Below are positions 6,380 through 14,728 of a DNA stretch of 47,874 bases, one piece after another. The stretch covers positions 1 through 47,874 of the forward strand of contig SYOX01000364.1 of NCBI GenBank assembly GCA_005804885.1, given 5' to 3'. The notes beneath the pieces are model-generated. The model ran no database searches. It worked only from the letters and a program-made list of their open reading frames with translations, and was not told the DNA's origin. The stretch comes from Pseudomonadota bacterium (GTDB lineage: Bacteria; Myxococcota_A; Bradymonadia; Bradymonadales; GCA-2716585). Every line of letters starts with the position of its first letter. Position 1 is the first letter of the stretch. The position numbers were made by a program, and so were the translations under genes.

Positions 6380-6470
6380 AGATGGGGGGCGCAAGAGCAA
6401 TCGCCGGGCCAGGATCGTCGATGTCGTAGATGAGGGGATCGGTGGTGTCTGGGGAGGATCTGGGGGGTGC

Positions 6471-6495
6471 AAAAAGTGCGATCGGGGGTCGATCG
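6471..6495 (-). terminator. Possible intrinsic terminator of the desaturase gene
   Basis: On the minus strand CGATCG-ACCCC-CGATCG (6495-6479) is followed by CAC and a run of five T (6475-6471), starting five bases after the desaturase stop. The stem is short but position and T run fit an intrinsic terminator. Confidence 0.45.
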
Positions 6496-6499
6496 AGGG

Positions 6500-7378
6500 T
6501 CAATGTTGCGCGTGGTTCCAGAGGGCGCGCGTCCTGGCTCCCTTGGGGATCAGGGCCTCCTTTCTGGCGCGCCAGAGCGCGCCGTATCGGTAGAAGGGGA
6601 CGCCGGGGTGGAGGTGGTGGATGAGGTGGTAGTTCTGGAAGAACATCAGGGCGGTGAGCAAGGGTCCGCCGTCGATGTTGTGGGTGGCCTTGAAGCGATC
6701 GTCGGAGGCGGCGGTGCCGTGGGGCCAGTGGGGGAGGTAGTCGAAGGAGAAGGCGAGGATGGCGATGGCGAGCCTGGCGGGGATAGCCCAGAGGAAGAGG
6801 ACCTCAAGGCCGAAGCCGGCCAGGGAGAGGGCGATGGCCAGGGCCGAGACGAGGGCGGCGGTGGTGACGACCTCGATGCGCTCGGCGAGGGGCCGCTCTG
6901 ACCAGAGGCGGGCGTAGACGACGTAGTAGTGGATGTCCTGGGTCAGCCATCGCAGCGGGAGGGTCCAGACGCGGCCGCCGCCGCTCCACATGTCGGGGTC
7001 CTCGTGGGCCTCGTTGGTCTTCTTGTGGTGGCGCAGGTGCGAGACCTTGAAGCCGTGGAAGGGGGCCATGAGGATAAAGGCGCAGGCGCGGCCGACGATG
7101 GCGTTGATCCAGCGAGCGCGGCCCACGCTGCCGTGGGCGCTGTCGTGCATGGGGGTGAAGAGCGCGTAGCCGATGGCCGTCAAGACCGGCACCAGCGCCC
7201 ACAAGGGGGCGATGCCCGAGATCCCGACGCCGATGAGCGTGACCCAGAGCGCGACGCAGGCGGAGAAGAGGCCGAGCGTCGGCCACGCCATGGGGGGGTT
7301 GTTCATCAGGTCCCGGTCGGGCCGGGCGGTGGCGGAGGCGGTTCGATTCGGCGTTGAGGTTGTCGCTGTTGCACTCAT
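6500..7378 (-). CDS. Membrane fatty acid desaturase / CrtR-like hydroxylase
   Basis: 292 residues. Three histidine boxes of the di-iron desaturase/hydroxylase superfamily are intact: H78DSAH82, H114LRHH118 and H251LIHH255. Four hydrophobic spans lie at about 35-55, 58-75, 173-190 and 193-213. The stretch FQNYHLIHHLHPGVPFYRYG resembles both acyl-lipid desaturases and CrtR-type beta-carotene hydroxylases, so the substrate (fatty acyl chain or carotenoid) cannot be fixed by eye. GGAGG lies a few bases before the ATG. Its promoter spans 7461-7491 and contains a palindromic operator candidate. The enzyme acts in the inner membrane with O2 and an electron donor. Confidence 0.85.
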   Translation of the reverse strand: MSATATTSTPNRTASATARPDRDLMNNPPMAWPTLGLFSACVALWVTLIGVGISGIAPLWALVPVLTAIGYALFTPMHDSAHGSVGRARWINAIVGRACAFILMAPFHGFKVSHLRHHKKTNEAHEDPDMWSGGGRVWTLPLRWLTQDIHYYVVYARLWSERPLAERIEVVTTAALVSALAIALSLAGFGLEVLFLWAIPARLAIAILAFSFDYLPHWPHGTAASDDRFKATHNIDGGPLLTALMFFQNYHLIHHLHPGVPFYRYGALWRARKEALIPKGARTRALWNHAQH

Positions 7379-7460
7379 GGCGCTCCTCCCGTCTTCAAAG
7401 ATCGCGCGGCGATGTGCGCGACGGGGTGGTGGAAGGCGCTTGTTCCATCAAGCGCTGGAG

Positions 7461-7491
7461 TATTAATCCATCACGTGATGTAAGTTGTCAA
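7461..7491 (-). promoter_or_regulatory. Desaturase promoter with palindromic operator in the spacer
   Basis: On the minus strand, perfect TTGACA (7491-7486) and ATTAAT (7467-7462) are 18 bp apart, about 85 bp before the desaturase start. The spacer contains a perfect 12-bp palindrome CATCACGTGATG (7469-7480). A palindrome between the -35 and -10 boxes is a classic repressor position; desaturase genes are often controlled by TetR-family fatty-acid sensors (DesT type). The regulator is not in the window. Confidence 0.6.
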
Positions 7492-7522
7492 GAGGGAAGC
7501 GAAGGGCGAGGGCGAGGGGGGG

Positions 7523-8119
7523 TTAAAACCCGGAGAGCATCTCCTGCTTCTTGCGCTCGAACTCCTCCTGGGTCAGCAGGCCCTCGGCGTAGGCCTCCTT
7601 GAGCTGCTCAAGGCGCTCCTTGAGGGTTTCGTTCTTCTTGTGTTCGGACTGTTTTTCGGCCTTCTTGCTCTGGTAGACCTTCTCGAACATGGCCTTGAGC
7701 TCCGCGGTCGGGACGCCGCGGCCGTTGAGGAAGTAATGGTTGCTCACCTCGCCGATGGCGTAGGTCAGGGCGAAGGCCATCGAGATGCTCACGATCCAGC
7801 CGAAGAAGGGGACGAACTTGGCCGCGGCCATGATCACGTTCTGAGCCACGATGCTGGCGCCGAAGGTGCTGAGCATCTCCAGGACGGAGCGCGTGTCGAG
7901 CGTGTAGCCGTGGACTCGCCCGATGGCCTGGACGAGGGCGACCTGGATGGGGGAGATGAGCGCCACGTCGAGGAAGGGGATGGGCTGGATGGTGACGGCC
8001 GCGGCGGCGGCGCTGCAGATCTGGATGAGGTCGCGGATCGCCGCCTCCTTCTCGGCGTCGCTGGCGTGCTTGTAGTCGCCCTCCATGACGCGCCGAACCG
8101 TCTCGATGTAGCTGGCCAT
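7523..8119 (-). CDS. DUF697-like membrane protein with SHOCT tail
   Basis: 198 residues from ATG 8119, which has AGGAGA about nine bases upstream; the frame is open further upstream but that part is Pro/Arg-rich shadow. Residues ~30-130 resemble DUF697 (IPFLDVALISPIQVALVQAIGRVHG) with two hydrophobic segments. The C-terminal ~33 residues (ERLEQLKEAYAEGLLTQEEF) are a SHOCT domain, a short C-terminal module often on membrane or oligomerising proteins. A charged linker (SKKAEKQSEHKKNE) joins them. Function unknown. Confidence 0.75.
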   Translation of the reverse strand: MASYIETVRRVMEGDYKHASDAEKEAAIRDLIQICSAAAAAVTIQPIPFLDVALISPIQVALVQAIGRVHGYTLDTRSVLEMLSTFGASIVAQNVIMAAAKFVPFFGWIVSISMAFALTYAIGEVSNHYFLNGRGVPTAELKAMFEKVYQSKKAEKQSEHKKNETLKERLEQLKEAYAEGLLTQEEFERKKQEMLSGF

Positions 8120-8499
8120 GTCGCTCGTCTCCTGATGTTCTGGAATCCTGAGGTTCCCTGGAAGGGTCCACAGCGTAAGGATGCCGGATGGCGCAGGCCA
8201 GGGCAAACTCCCAGGCGCCGCCGCCCCGTGCCTGAACAGGACAGGGCGGGCGGGTCTTCCGGTGCCCTGCGGTGTGACCGGGCCGCTCGACGAGCACGGC
8301 GTTCGTGGGCGTGGGGGCGCGGCCTCAAGGGTGGCCCTGCTTGTTCCGATGCTGGGCAGGAACTGGGGAATGGGATTGGGCCCACGAGAGGGGAATCGCC
8401 CCGCGGGCCTTGTCGGCGACCTTGATTCTTGTAGGATGGTGTCGTGCAGGACAGGGTTTCGATTCTGATTTTGAACCTTCAACAGACGTCGAGGATACG
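8120..8499. other. Divergent intergenic region, 380 bp
   Basis: Lies between the minus-strand DUF697-SHOCT gene and the plus-strand TSP3 lipoprotein gene. Open frames through it have shadow-like composition. The only promoter-like pair I see for the lipoprotein gene is TTGTCG at 8410 and TAGGAT at 8432, which is weak. No repeat or RNA structure stands out. Confidence 0.3.
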
Positions 8500-11400
8500 A
8501 TGATTCGCTCTTCTGAACGCCCCTCTCGCAGGCCAGGCGCCTCGCTCTTGATCTGGCTCTTGTTGTCGTTGTCGGCCTTCGGGGCGGGCTGCGACAACGA
8601 CGACCAGGGCTCCGAGGCCGAGGTGATCCTTGACCCCGACGGCGACGGTGTGGAGCAGGACAACTGCCCTGAGGACGCCAACGCCGATCAGGCCGATCTG
8701 GACGACGACGGCCTCGGCGACGCTTGCGACGACGACGTGGACGGCGACACCGTCCTGAACGACGACGACAACTGCCGCGAGGCCGCCAACACCGATCAGG
8801 CGGACCTCGACGGGGACGGTGAGGGAGACGCCTGCGACGACGCCGCCGAGCTCGACCGCGACGAGGATGGCGTGGTCGACGGGGAGGACAACTGCCCGGA
8901 GGACGCCAACGCCGATCAAGCCGACGCGGACGAGGACGGGATCGGCGACGCCTGCGACGACGACCGCGACGGCGACACCATCCTCAACGACGAGGACAAC
9001 TGCCTGGATGCTCCCAACGCCGACCAGAGCGACGGCGACGACGATGGCCTCGGCGACGCCTGCGATGACGACGTGGACGGCGACGGCGTCCTGAACGACG
9101 AGGACAACTGCCCCGAGGATCCCAACGACGATCAGGACGACCTCGACCGGGACGATGAGGGCGACGCCTGCGACGTCGACGTCGATGGTGACGGCGTCGT
9201 CAACGACGATGACAACTGCCCCAGGGCGCCGAACGCCGATCAGACCGACGGCGACGAGGACGGCGAAGGCGACGCTTGCGAGGGCGACGTGGACGGCGAC
9301 GGCGTCCTTGATGGGGACGACAACTGCCCAGAGGACCCCAACGTCGATCAGGTCAACCTCGACGGCGACGACGAGGGCGATGCCTGCGATGACGACGTGG
9401 ACGGCGACACGGTCCCCAACGACGACGACAACTGCCTCGTCGACCCCAACGCCGATCAGGCCGATCTGGATCAGGACGGCACGGGCGACATCTGCGACGA
9501 CGACATCGACGGCGACGGCGTCCTCAACGGCGAGGACAACTGCCCTTCGGTCCCCAACGCCGATCAGGCCAACCTCGACGGCGATCCTCAAGGAGACGCC
9601 TGCGACGACGACACGGACGGTGACGGCGTGGTCAACGGGGATGACAACTGCCCGGTGGACGCCAACGCCGATCAGGTCGACCTCGACCGGGACGACGAGG
9701 GCGACATCTGCGACGACGACCTCGACGGCGACGAGATCCTCAACGGCCTCGACAACTGCCCTGTCGACCCCAACGCCGATCAAGCCGATCTGGATCAAGA
9801 CGATCTGGGGGACGCCTGCGACGATGACCTCGACGGCGACGAGGTGATCAACACCAGCGACAACTGCCCTCTGGACGCCAACGCCGATCAGGCCGACCTC
9901 GACGAGGACGATGAGGGCGACGCCTGCGACGGCGACATCGACGGCGACGAGGTGGCCAACATCCGAGACAACTGCCCCCTGGATGCCAACGCCGATCAGG
10001 CCGATCTGGATCAGGACGGCACGGGCGACATCTGCGACGACGACATCGACGGCGACGAGGTGCCCAACGACGAGGACAACTGCCCTCTGGACGCCAACGC
10101 CGATCAGGACGACCTCGACGGGGACAGCCTGGGCGACGCCTGCGACGACGACATCGACGGCGACACCATCCTCAACGACGAGGACAACTGCCCCGTCGAC
10201 CCCAACGCCGATCAGGCGGACGCCAATCAGGACGGCGAGGGCGATGTCTGCGATCCCTGCCCCGAGTGCGTGTGCGGCAACGAGATCTGCGATGAGGACG
10301 AGGACTTCGAGATTTGTCCCGAGGATTGCACCTGTGGCAATGGGATCTGCGATGAAGTCGAGAACCTTGAGACGTGCTTCGACGACTGCTTCGTAGACGT
10401 GTGCGCGGACGCGCTCCCCTTGCCGAACAACGGCCAGGACGCCGGCTCGACGGTTGAGCAGGACAACAGCCTCGACAGCGGCTGCTTCTCGATCGGCGGC
10501 CCGGACGTCGTCTACAGCTTCACCTCGCCTGGCGCCCTGGTGTCGCTGTCGGTGTCGCTGGCCGGTTCGAGCTACGACACCGGGCTGCACGTCTACCGTG
10601 AGCGGTGTGCCCCGCAGGATCAGATCGCGTGCAACGATGACTCGATTGGCCTTCAGTCCTTCGCCGAGGTGTTCGAGCAGCCTGCGGGGGATTACCGCGT
10701 GGTGGTCGACGGCTTCGGCACGGGCGCGGGCAACTATGTGGTGACCGTCCTGGGTCGGCTCGCGAGCGGCGAGCCCTGCGATCCGGCGCTGACCTTTTTG
10801 ACCTGCGACGTGGGCGTCTGCGCGGACAACGGCCAGGGGCAGTTCAGGTGCGGCGGTCTGCTGGACTGCGGCGACGGGATCGACATCGACAACGACGGCG
10901 ACATCGACGAGGACGATCAGTGCGTGGCGCCGCCCGCGGTGGTCTGCCCCGAGGATCGGGTGGTGCCGGTGCTGGGGAGGGCCCAGTTCGAGGCGCTGGA
11001 TGAGGACGAGGGCCAGGTCGCGCGCCGCCGCTGGGAGGTGGTCGAGGCCCCCCCGGGCTCCACGGTGACGCCATCGCCGGCCAACGCGGGGGCCTCGTCG
11101 CTGACGCCGCTGCTGGCCGGGGTGTACCGCCTGCGCTACTCGGCGACGGACAACGACGGCAACACGGTGGCCTGCGAGTTCAACCTGACGGCCGGGACCG
11201 ACGACGACTTCCGCATCGAGATCGTCTGGAACGTGGAGGTCCCCGAGGCCGACGATCCCACGGACGTCGATCTCCACCTCCTGCACCCGACGGCGTCGGT
11301 CTGGTTCGACAGGGTCACGAACCTGGATTGCTTCTACTCCAATTGCGTGGGAGACGGCGTCGAGTGGGGGTTGCCCGGCGCGGAGGACAACCCGCGGCTC

Positions 11401-11730
11401 GACGTGGACGACACCAATGGTCGAGGTCCTGAGAACATCAACATCTTCGCGCCGGAGGTCGGGGTGCCCTATCGGGTCGGTGTCCATTACTTCTCGGACG
11501 ACGGCTTTGGCCCCTCGGACGTGTTCGTCAACATCTTCTGCGGCGGTCAGAGCGCGGCGATCCTTGGCGTGGTGACGTTGGAGGACTTCGGGGCCGACAC
11601 CGAGAACGAGTTCTGGAAGGTCGCCGACGTGACCTTCGACGAGGCGGGCAACTGCTCCGTCGAAGCCCTCGAAGACGAGCTCAACGGGCCGCTCATCGTG
11701 ATCGCCTCCGAGGCGGCGCTGGCCCGCTGA
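8500..11730 (+). CDS. Lipoprotein with 15 thrombospondin type-3 repeats
   Basis: 1076 residues from ATG 8500. Residues 1-31 are a lipoprotein signal ending in SAFGAGC (C31). Residues ~54-587 hold 15 acidic units of the pattern DNCP-x2-PNADQ-x-DLD-x-D-x2-GDACDDD, 36 residues (108 bp) each, one of 40; these are calcium-binding TSP3 repeats. Then come two Cys-rich modules (CGNEICDEDE; CGNGICDEVE), a PPC-like beta domain (~640-760), a PKD/Ig-like domain, and a C-terminal domain beginning DVDLHLLHP, a DUF2135/YfaP-like beta fold. Predicted to be anchored in the outer membrane and exposed, needing calcium for rigidity. No enzyme domain is seen. Confidence 0.88.
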   Translation: MIRSSERPSRRPGASLLIWLLLSLSAFGAGCDNDDQGSEAEVILDPDGDGVEQDNCPEDANADQADLDDDGLGDACDDDVDGDTVLNDDDNCREAANTDQADLDGDGEGDACDDAAELDRDEDGVVDGEDNCPEDANADQADADEDGIGDACDDDRDGDTILNDEDNCLDAPNADQSDGDDDGLGDACDDDVDGDGVLNDEDNCPEDPNDDQDDLDRDDEGDACDVDVDGDGVVNDDDNCPRAPNADQTDGDEDGEGDACEGDVDGDGVLDGDDNCPEDPNVDQVNLDGDDEGDACDDDVDGDTVPNDDDNCLVDPNADQADLDQDGTGDICDDDIDGDGVLNGEDNCPSVPNADQANLDGDPQGDACDDDTDGDGVVNGDDNCPVDANADQVDLDRDDEGDICDDDLDGDEILNGLDNCPVDPNADQADLDQDDLGDACDDDLDGDEVINTSDNCPLDANADQADLDEDDEGDACDGDIDGDEVANIRDNCPLDANADQADLDQDGTGDICDDDIDGDEVPNDEDNCPLDANADQDDLDGDSLGDACDDDIDGDTILNDEDNCPVDPNADQADANQDGEGDVCDPCPECVCGNEICDEDEDFEICPEDCTCGNGICDEVENLETCFDDCFVDVCADALPLPNNGQDAGSTVEQDNSLDSGCFSIGGPDVVYSFTSPGALVSLSVSLAGSSYDTGLHVYRERCAPQDQIACNDDSIGLQSFAEVFEQPAGDYRVVVDGFGTGAGNYVVTVLGRLASGEPCDPALTFLTCDVGVCADNGQGQFRCGGLLDCGDGIDIDNDGDIDEDDQCVAPPAVVCPEDRVVPVLGRAQFEALDEDEGQVARRRWEVVEAPPGSTVTPSPANAGASSLTPLLAGVYRLRYSATDNDGNTVACEFNLTAGTDDDFRIEIVWNVEVPEADDPTDVDLHLLHPTASVWFDRVTNLDCFYSNCVGDGVEWGLPGAEDNPRLDVDDTNGRGPENINIFAPEVGVPYRVGVHYFSDDGFGPSDVFVNIFCGGQSAAILGVVTLEDFGADTENEFWKVADVTFDEAGNCSVEALEDELNGPLIVIASEAALAR

Positions 11731-12000
11731 GGCTGATGTCCGGCGGTGGCCGGCGAGGGCGTCGTGCCGGCGGGGCGTCCCGCTCGCCGTTAGGCGGGGT
11801 GTTCCGCTCGCCGTCGCCTCGCCTGCCTTCGCCTGCCGGTTGTTCCGTTCGCCGTCGTCTCCCTTCGCCCGGCGGGTTGTTCCGTTCGCCGTCGCCTCGC
11901 CTGCCTTCGCTCTGCCGGTTGCCGCCCTTCGCGTCGAGGGCCGGGCGCGCCTGACGGCGTGCTCCGCCGTCCCCTGCCCAGTCATGAAACCGAAGTAATT
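11731..12000. repeat. Degenerate GC-rich tandem repeats between convergent genes
   Basis: Copies of a unit starting GTTCCG(C/T)TCGCCGTCG occur at 11801, 11842 and 11879, each 37-41 bp long, with a more diverged copy near 11777. The repeats lie between two genes that end towards each other. No terminator with a T run is visible. They may form a folded bidirectional terminator or be slippage-prone filler. Confidence 0.5.
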
Positions 12001-13038
12001 CTAATGGGTTGCGCGATAGACGGCGTTGGCGGCGTCGAAGGCGGCCTCAAGGTCGCCCTTGCCGAGGTGGGTCGGCCAGCCGGCGTCAGGCCGCGCCCGG
12101 ATCCTGGCCGCGAGCCGAAGCTGTCCGGGCGAGAGGAGGTCGGCGGGGTCCAGGCCGCGGGCGATGGCGGCGTTGGCGCGCGCGGCCTGGGTGGGCGTCA
12201 TGGGGACGTGTCGCCATGGGGTCCTTGCGAGGGCGTGCTTGTCGTCCTTGGGCGAGGGCTTGAAGGCGGCGTTGGCCTGGAGGGGATCGCCGATGGTCTG
12301 GGCGCGTTGGTCGAAGGCCTCCGGGTGGATGGCGCGGGGGTCGAAGTGGACCTCGACGACCTCTCGGCCCTGGGCGAAGCCCGTGTTTGTCTCCACCACG
12401 CCCTCCAGCGCCCCCAGGTCCGCCTCGCCCTGCCAGAAGCAGGACATGGCGTAGGTCGCTCGCCGGGTGCCGTGCTTGCGGGCTCGGGCCTCATCGGCCA
12501 GCGCCTTGAGCCAGGGCGGCGGGGTCACCTTGTGGGCTGCGAGGGCTGATATGAGGGTGTCGGCGGTGGCGGCGAGGGTGATGTCGTCGGCCAGCCGCGG
12601 GGCGAGCGGGCGGCGGTCGGGGGTGATGATGCGGACGACGGGGTTGTTCCAGGAGGGCTCTTCGAACTCTGCCAGCAGCTCCCGATCCCGGCCGACGAGG
12701 CGGTTGTTGTAGACGACCACGGGGACGAAGTGGTCCTCGATGGCCTCGACGATCAAGGGGTGGCTCAGGACGTTCTTGCCGTAGCTCAGGACGGTATGGC
12801 AGCCCGGGACCTCGTCGAAGAGGACGAGGGCGGGCTTGTTCTCCTTGCGGGCGCGCTCCATGGCGGCGTCGAAGTCGCGCTCCCAGCGGACCCGTCCGAG
12901 CTCCTGGGGTTGGTCGGTCGTGGCCTCGTCGATCTCGGGGCCGGGGTCGGCGCCGGCCTCGCGGGTCTGGTGGGACAGCGAGCAGCCGGCGGTGATGGCG
13001 GTGGTCAGGGCGAGCGTCTTGAGTCTGTTCGTCGGCAT
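12001..13038 (-). CDS. Thioredoxin-like (VPGC) and MsrA-like fusion lipoprotein
   Basis: 345 residues. Signal peptide with lipobox ITAGC (C19). Residues ~48-165 are a thioredoxin-like domain with V77-P78-G79-C80-H-T in place of CxxC, matching the VPGUxxT thioredoxin-like (seleno)protein pattern with Cys where selenoprotein relatives have Sec; the codon is TGC. Residues ~192-260 resemble peptide methionine sulfoxide reductase MsrA (ATYAMSCFWQGEADLGALEG with C200, then VVEVHFDP). Predicted periplasmic redox or repair role. The usual MsrA resolving Cys pair at the C-terminus is missing. Convergent to the TSP3 gene. Confidence 0.75.
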   Translation of the reverse strand: MPTNRLKTLALTTAITAGCSLSHQTREAGADPGPEIDEATTDQPQELGRVRWERDFDAAMERARKENKPALVLFDEVPGCHTVLSYGKNVLSHPLIVEAIEDHFVPVVVYNNRLVGRDRELLAEFEEPSWNNPVVRIITPDRRPLAPRLADDITLAATADTLISALAAHKVTPPPWLKALADEARARKHGTRRATYAMSCFWQGEADLGALEGVVETNTGFAQGREVVEVHFDPRAIHPEAFDQRAQTIGDPLQANAAFKPSPKDDKHALARTPWRHVPMTPTQAARANAAIARGLDPADLLSPGQLRLAARIRARPDAGWPTHLGKGDLEAAFDAANAVYRATH

Positions 13039-13254
13039 GGTTTCACTTCAGGCAGGCGAAGACGGGTCGCCGTCGTCGCGGTCTGCTTCGAGGTACGCTG
13101 GCGCGCGTCGGGCGGTTACAAGGCCAGCGGGGCTTTATCGGGTCTGGATCGGGCTGGGTTTTCCGGGGTGTTTTGCAGAGGGGTCGCGGGACTTGTTTCC
13201 CTTTGAGGGCGACAAGGTTTACCTTCTGGGGCCTGTGGACTCAGGGGGGGTAGG

Positions 13255-14712
13255 ATGGGTGACACATTGGGAGCATCGGCGAGCGGGCTTTCCGAAGGTG
13301 CGTTGTTTGCGGGCAAGTACCGCATCGAGCGTCTGCTGGCCGAAGGGGCGATGGGGCAGGTCTATGTGGCCAGCCAGGAGCCCATCGGCCGGCCCGTGGC
13401 GATCAAGGTGCTCAAGAGCGCGCTGGCGACCGATCAGGAGCTTGTCGAGCGCTTCCTGCGCGAGGCGGTGGCCGTCAGCAATCTGCATCACCCCAACACG
13501 ATCACCGTGCTCGATTACGGCGAGAGCGAGCAGGGCATCCTGTACATCGCGATGGAGTACCTGGATGGGCAGAACCTTGAGGCGTTGCTGGACAGGGTGG
13601 GTCCGCTGAAGGTCGATCGGGCCGTGGACATCGCCTGTCAGGTGGCCAGCGCGCTGACCGAGGCCCATCACAACGGCGTCCTTCATCGGGATCTGAAGCC
13701 GCCGAACATCTTCATCAGCGAGGTCAAGGGCAAGGGCGAGTTCGTCAAGGTGCTCGACTTCGGGATCGCCAAGCTGCTCGACAGCACGAAGGCGCCGCTG
13801 ACCCGCGCGGGGATGGTCTTCGGGACGCCGGAGTACATGGCGCCGGAGCAGTCGTCGGGGGGGACGCTGGACGGCCGCACGGATCTCTACGCGCTGGGGG
13901 TGGTGCTGTGGCAGATGCTCACGGCGAAGCTGCCCTACACGGGGACCAACCCCGTGGACACGCTCCTGAAGCACACCACACAGCCCATTCCGCCGCTGCC
14001 CGAGCATATCCCCGCGCCGATCAGGCACTTTGTCAGCAGAGCGATGGCCAAGAACATGGCCGATCGGCCCGCTGACGCCGAGACCTTCATCAAGGAGCTT
14101 CGTCAGGCCCAGGCCGAGGCCAGCGGCCTCGATCCGGCGAAGTCGCCCACGTCGGGGGCGTCGAGCGAGAGGCCCGCGCCGGTGGGCGAGCGCAGGCGGC
14201 CGTGGCTGTCGGTTGCCCTCGTGCTGGCGCTCTTGATCGTCGGCGGGCTGGTCGTCGGCGGGATCGCCTGGCTGATCTCGGCCCAGGGCAAGGGAGAGGA
14301 CGCCCCGGAGGTGCGCGCCGGGGTGGTCGCCGACAAGGACGACGAGGACGACGAGGGCGAGGAGGCGCGGGCCAAGAAGCAGGAGGAGGAGCGCGAGACG
14401 GTGCTGGAGATTGACTGCGCGCAGGGCCGCGCGGAGGTGCTCCAGGGGTCGAAGTCGTTGGGCAAGACCCCGGTGGAGATCACCGGCAAGCCCGGTCGCA
14501 AGCTCTCCTTCGTGGTCGAGAAGAGCGGCTTCAAGCCAGAGAAGGAGACGGCCACCTTCCCGAAGAAGGGCAAGAAGCGCGTCGTGGTCGAGCTTCGCAA
14601 GAAAGAGGTCGAGAAGCCGGCTCAGGACGAGGAGAAGGGAGAGGACGAGAAGGGAGGGGGCGACTCCTGGGGTGGAGGGTCCGGGGACAAGGAGGGGGGC
14701 TCGACCTATTGA
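13255..14712 (+). CDS. Ser/Thr protein kinase with PEGA-like tail
   Basis: 485 residues. Kinase domain at 20-285: glycine loop EGAMGQV, ATP-binding K51 (VAIKVLK), catalytic H144-R145-D146 (HRDLKPPN), D168FG, and GTPEYMAPEQ of the activation segment. A juxtamembrane Pro/Ser linker leads to one transmembrane helix (~318-341), then an acidic/Lys stretch and a PEGA-like beta domain (~383-455, LGKTPVEITGKPGRKL). The tail is Lys/Glu/Gly-rich. This is a PknB-type Hanks kinase with the catalytic domain inside and the PEGA domain outside. All catalytic residues are present. Confidence 0.95.
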   Translation: MGDTLGASASGLSEGALFAGKYRIERLLAEGAMGQVYVASQEPIGRPVAIKVLKSALATDQELVERFLREAVAVSNLHHPNTITVLDYGESEQGILYIAMEYLDGQNLEALLDRVGPLKVDRAVDIACQVASALTEAHHNGVLHRDLKPPNIFISEVKGKGEFVKVLDFGIAKLLDSTKAPLTRAGMVFGTPEYMAPEQSSGGTLDGRTDLYALGVVLWQMLTAKLPYTGTNPVDTLLKHTTQPIPPLPEHIPAPIRHFVSRAMAKNMADRPADAETFIKELRQAQAEASGLDPAKSPTSGASSERPAPVGERRRPWLSVALVLALLIVGGLVVGGIAWLISAQGKGEDAPEVRAGVVADKDDEDDEGEEARAKKQEEERETVLEIDCAQGRAEVLQGSKSLGKTPVEITGKPGRKLSFVVEKSGFKPEKETATFPKKGKKRVVVELRKKEVEKPAQDEEKGEDEKGGGDSWGGGSGDKEGGSTY

Positions 14713-14728
14713 GATCGGCGCGCTTTGT

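Noticed and set aside
6145..6429. 94-codon frame next to the tRNA array
   Set aside because: It begins inside a tRNA gene and runs across the inverted repeat; composition is not coding-like.
8659..10258. Regular 108-bp repeats that might suggest a CRISPR or satellite array
   Set aside because: The unit is in frame, diverged at third positions and encodes TSP3 modules; there are no conserved repeat/unique spacer pairs.
8479..11985. An open reading frame of 1168 codons on the minus strand opposite the TSP3 gene
   Set aside because: It is the mirror of GC-biased Asp/Gly codons (GAC read as GTC), giving Val/Ala-rich repeats with no start context; the plus strand has a signal peptide and clear domains.
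12790..12810. Selenocysteine codon in the VPG motif of the thioredoxin-like protein
   Set aside because: The codon is TGC (Cys), with no in-frame TGA, so no Sec insertion is needed.
14695..14712. Third copy of the att-like sequence (GGGGCTCGAC followed by CTA) at the kinase gene end
   Set aside because: Only about ten contiguous bases match; it arises from a similar C-terminal Gly-Gly-Ser-Thr codon run and no element boundary is near.
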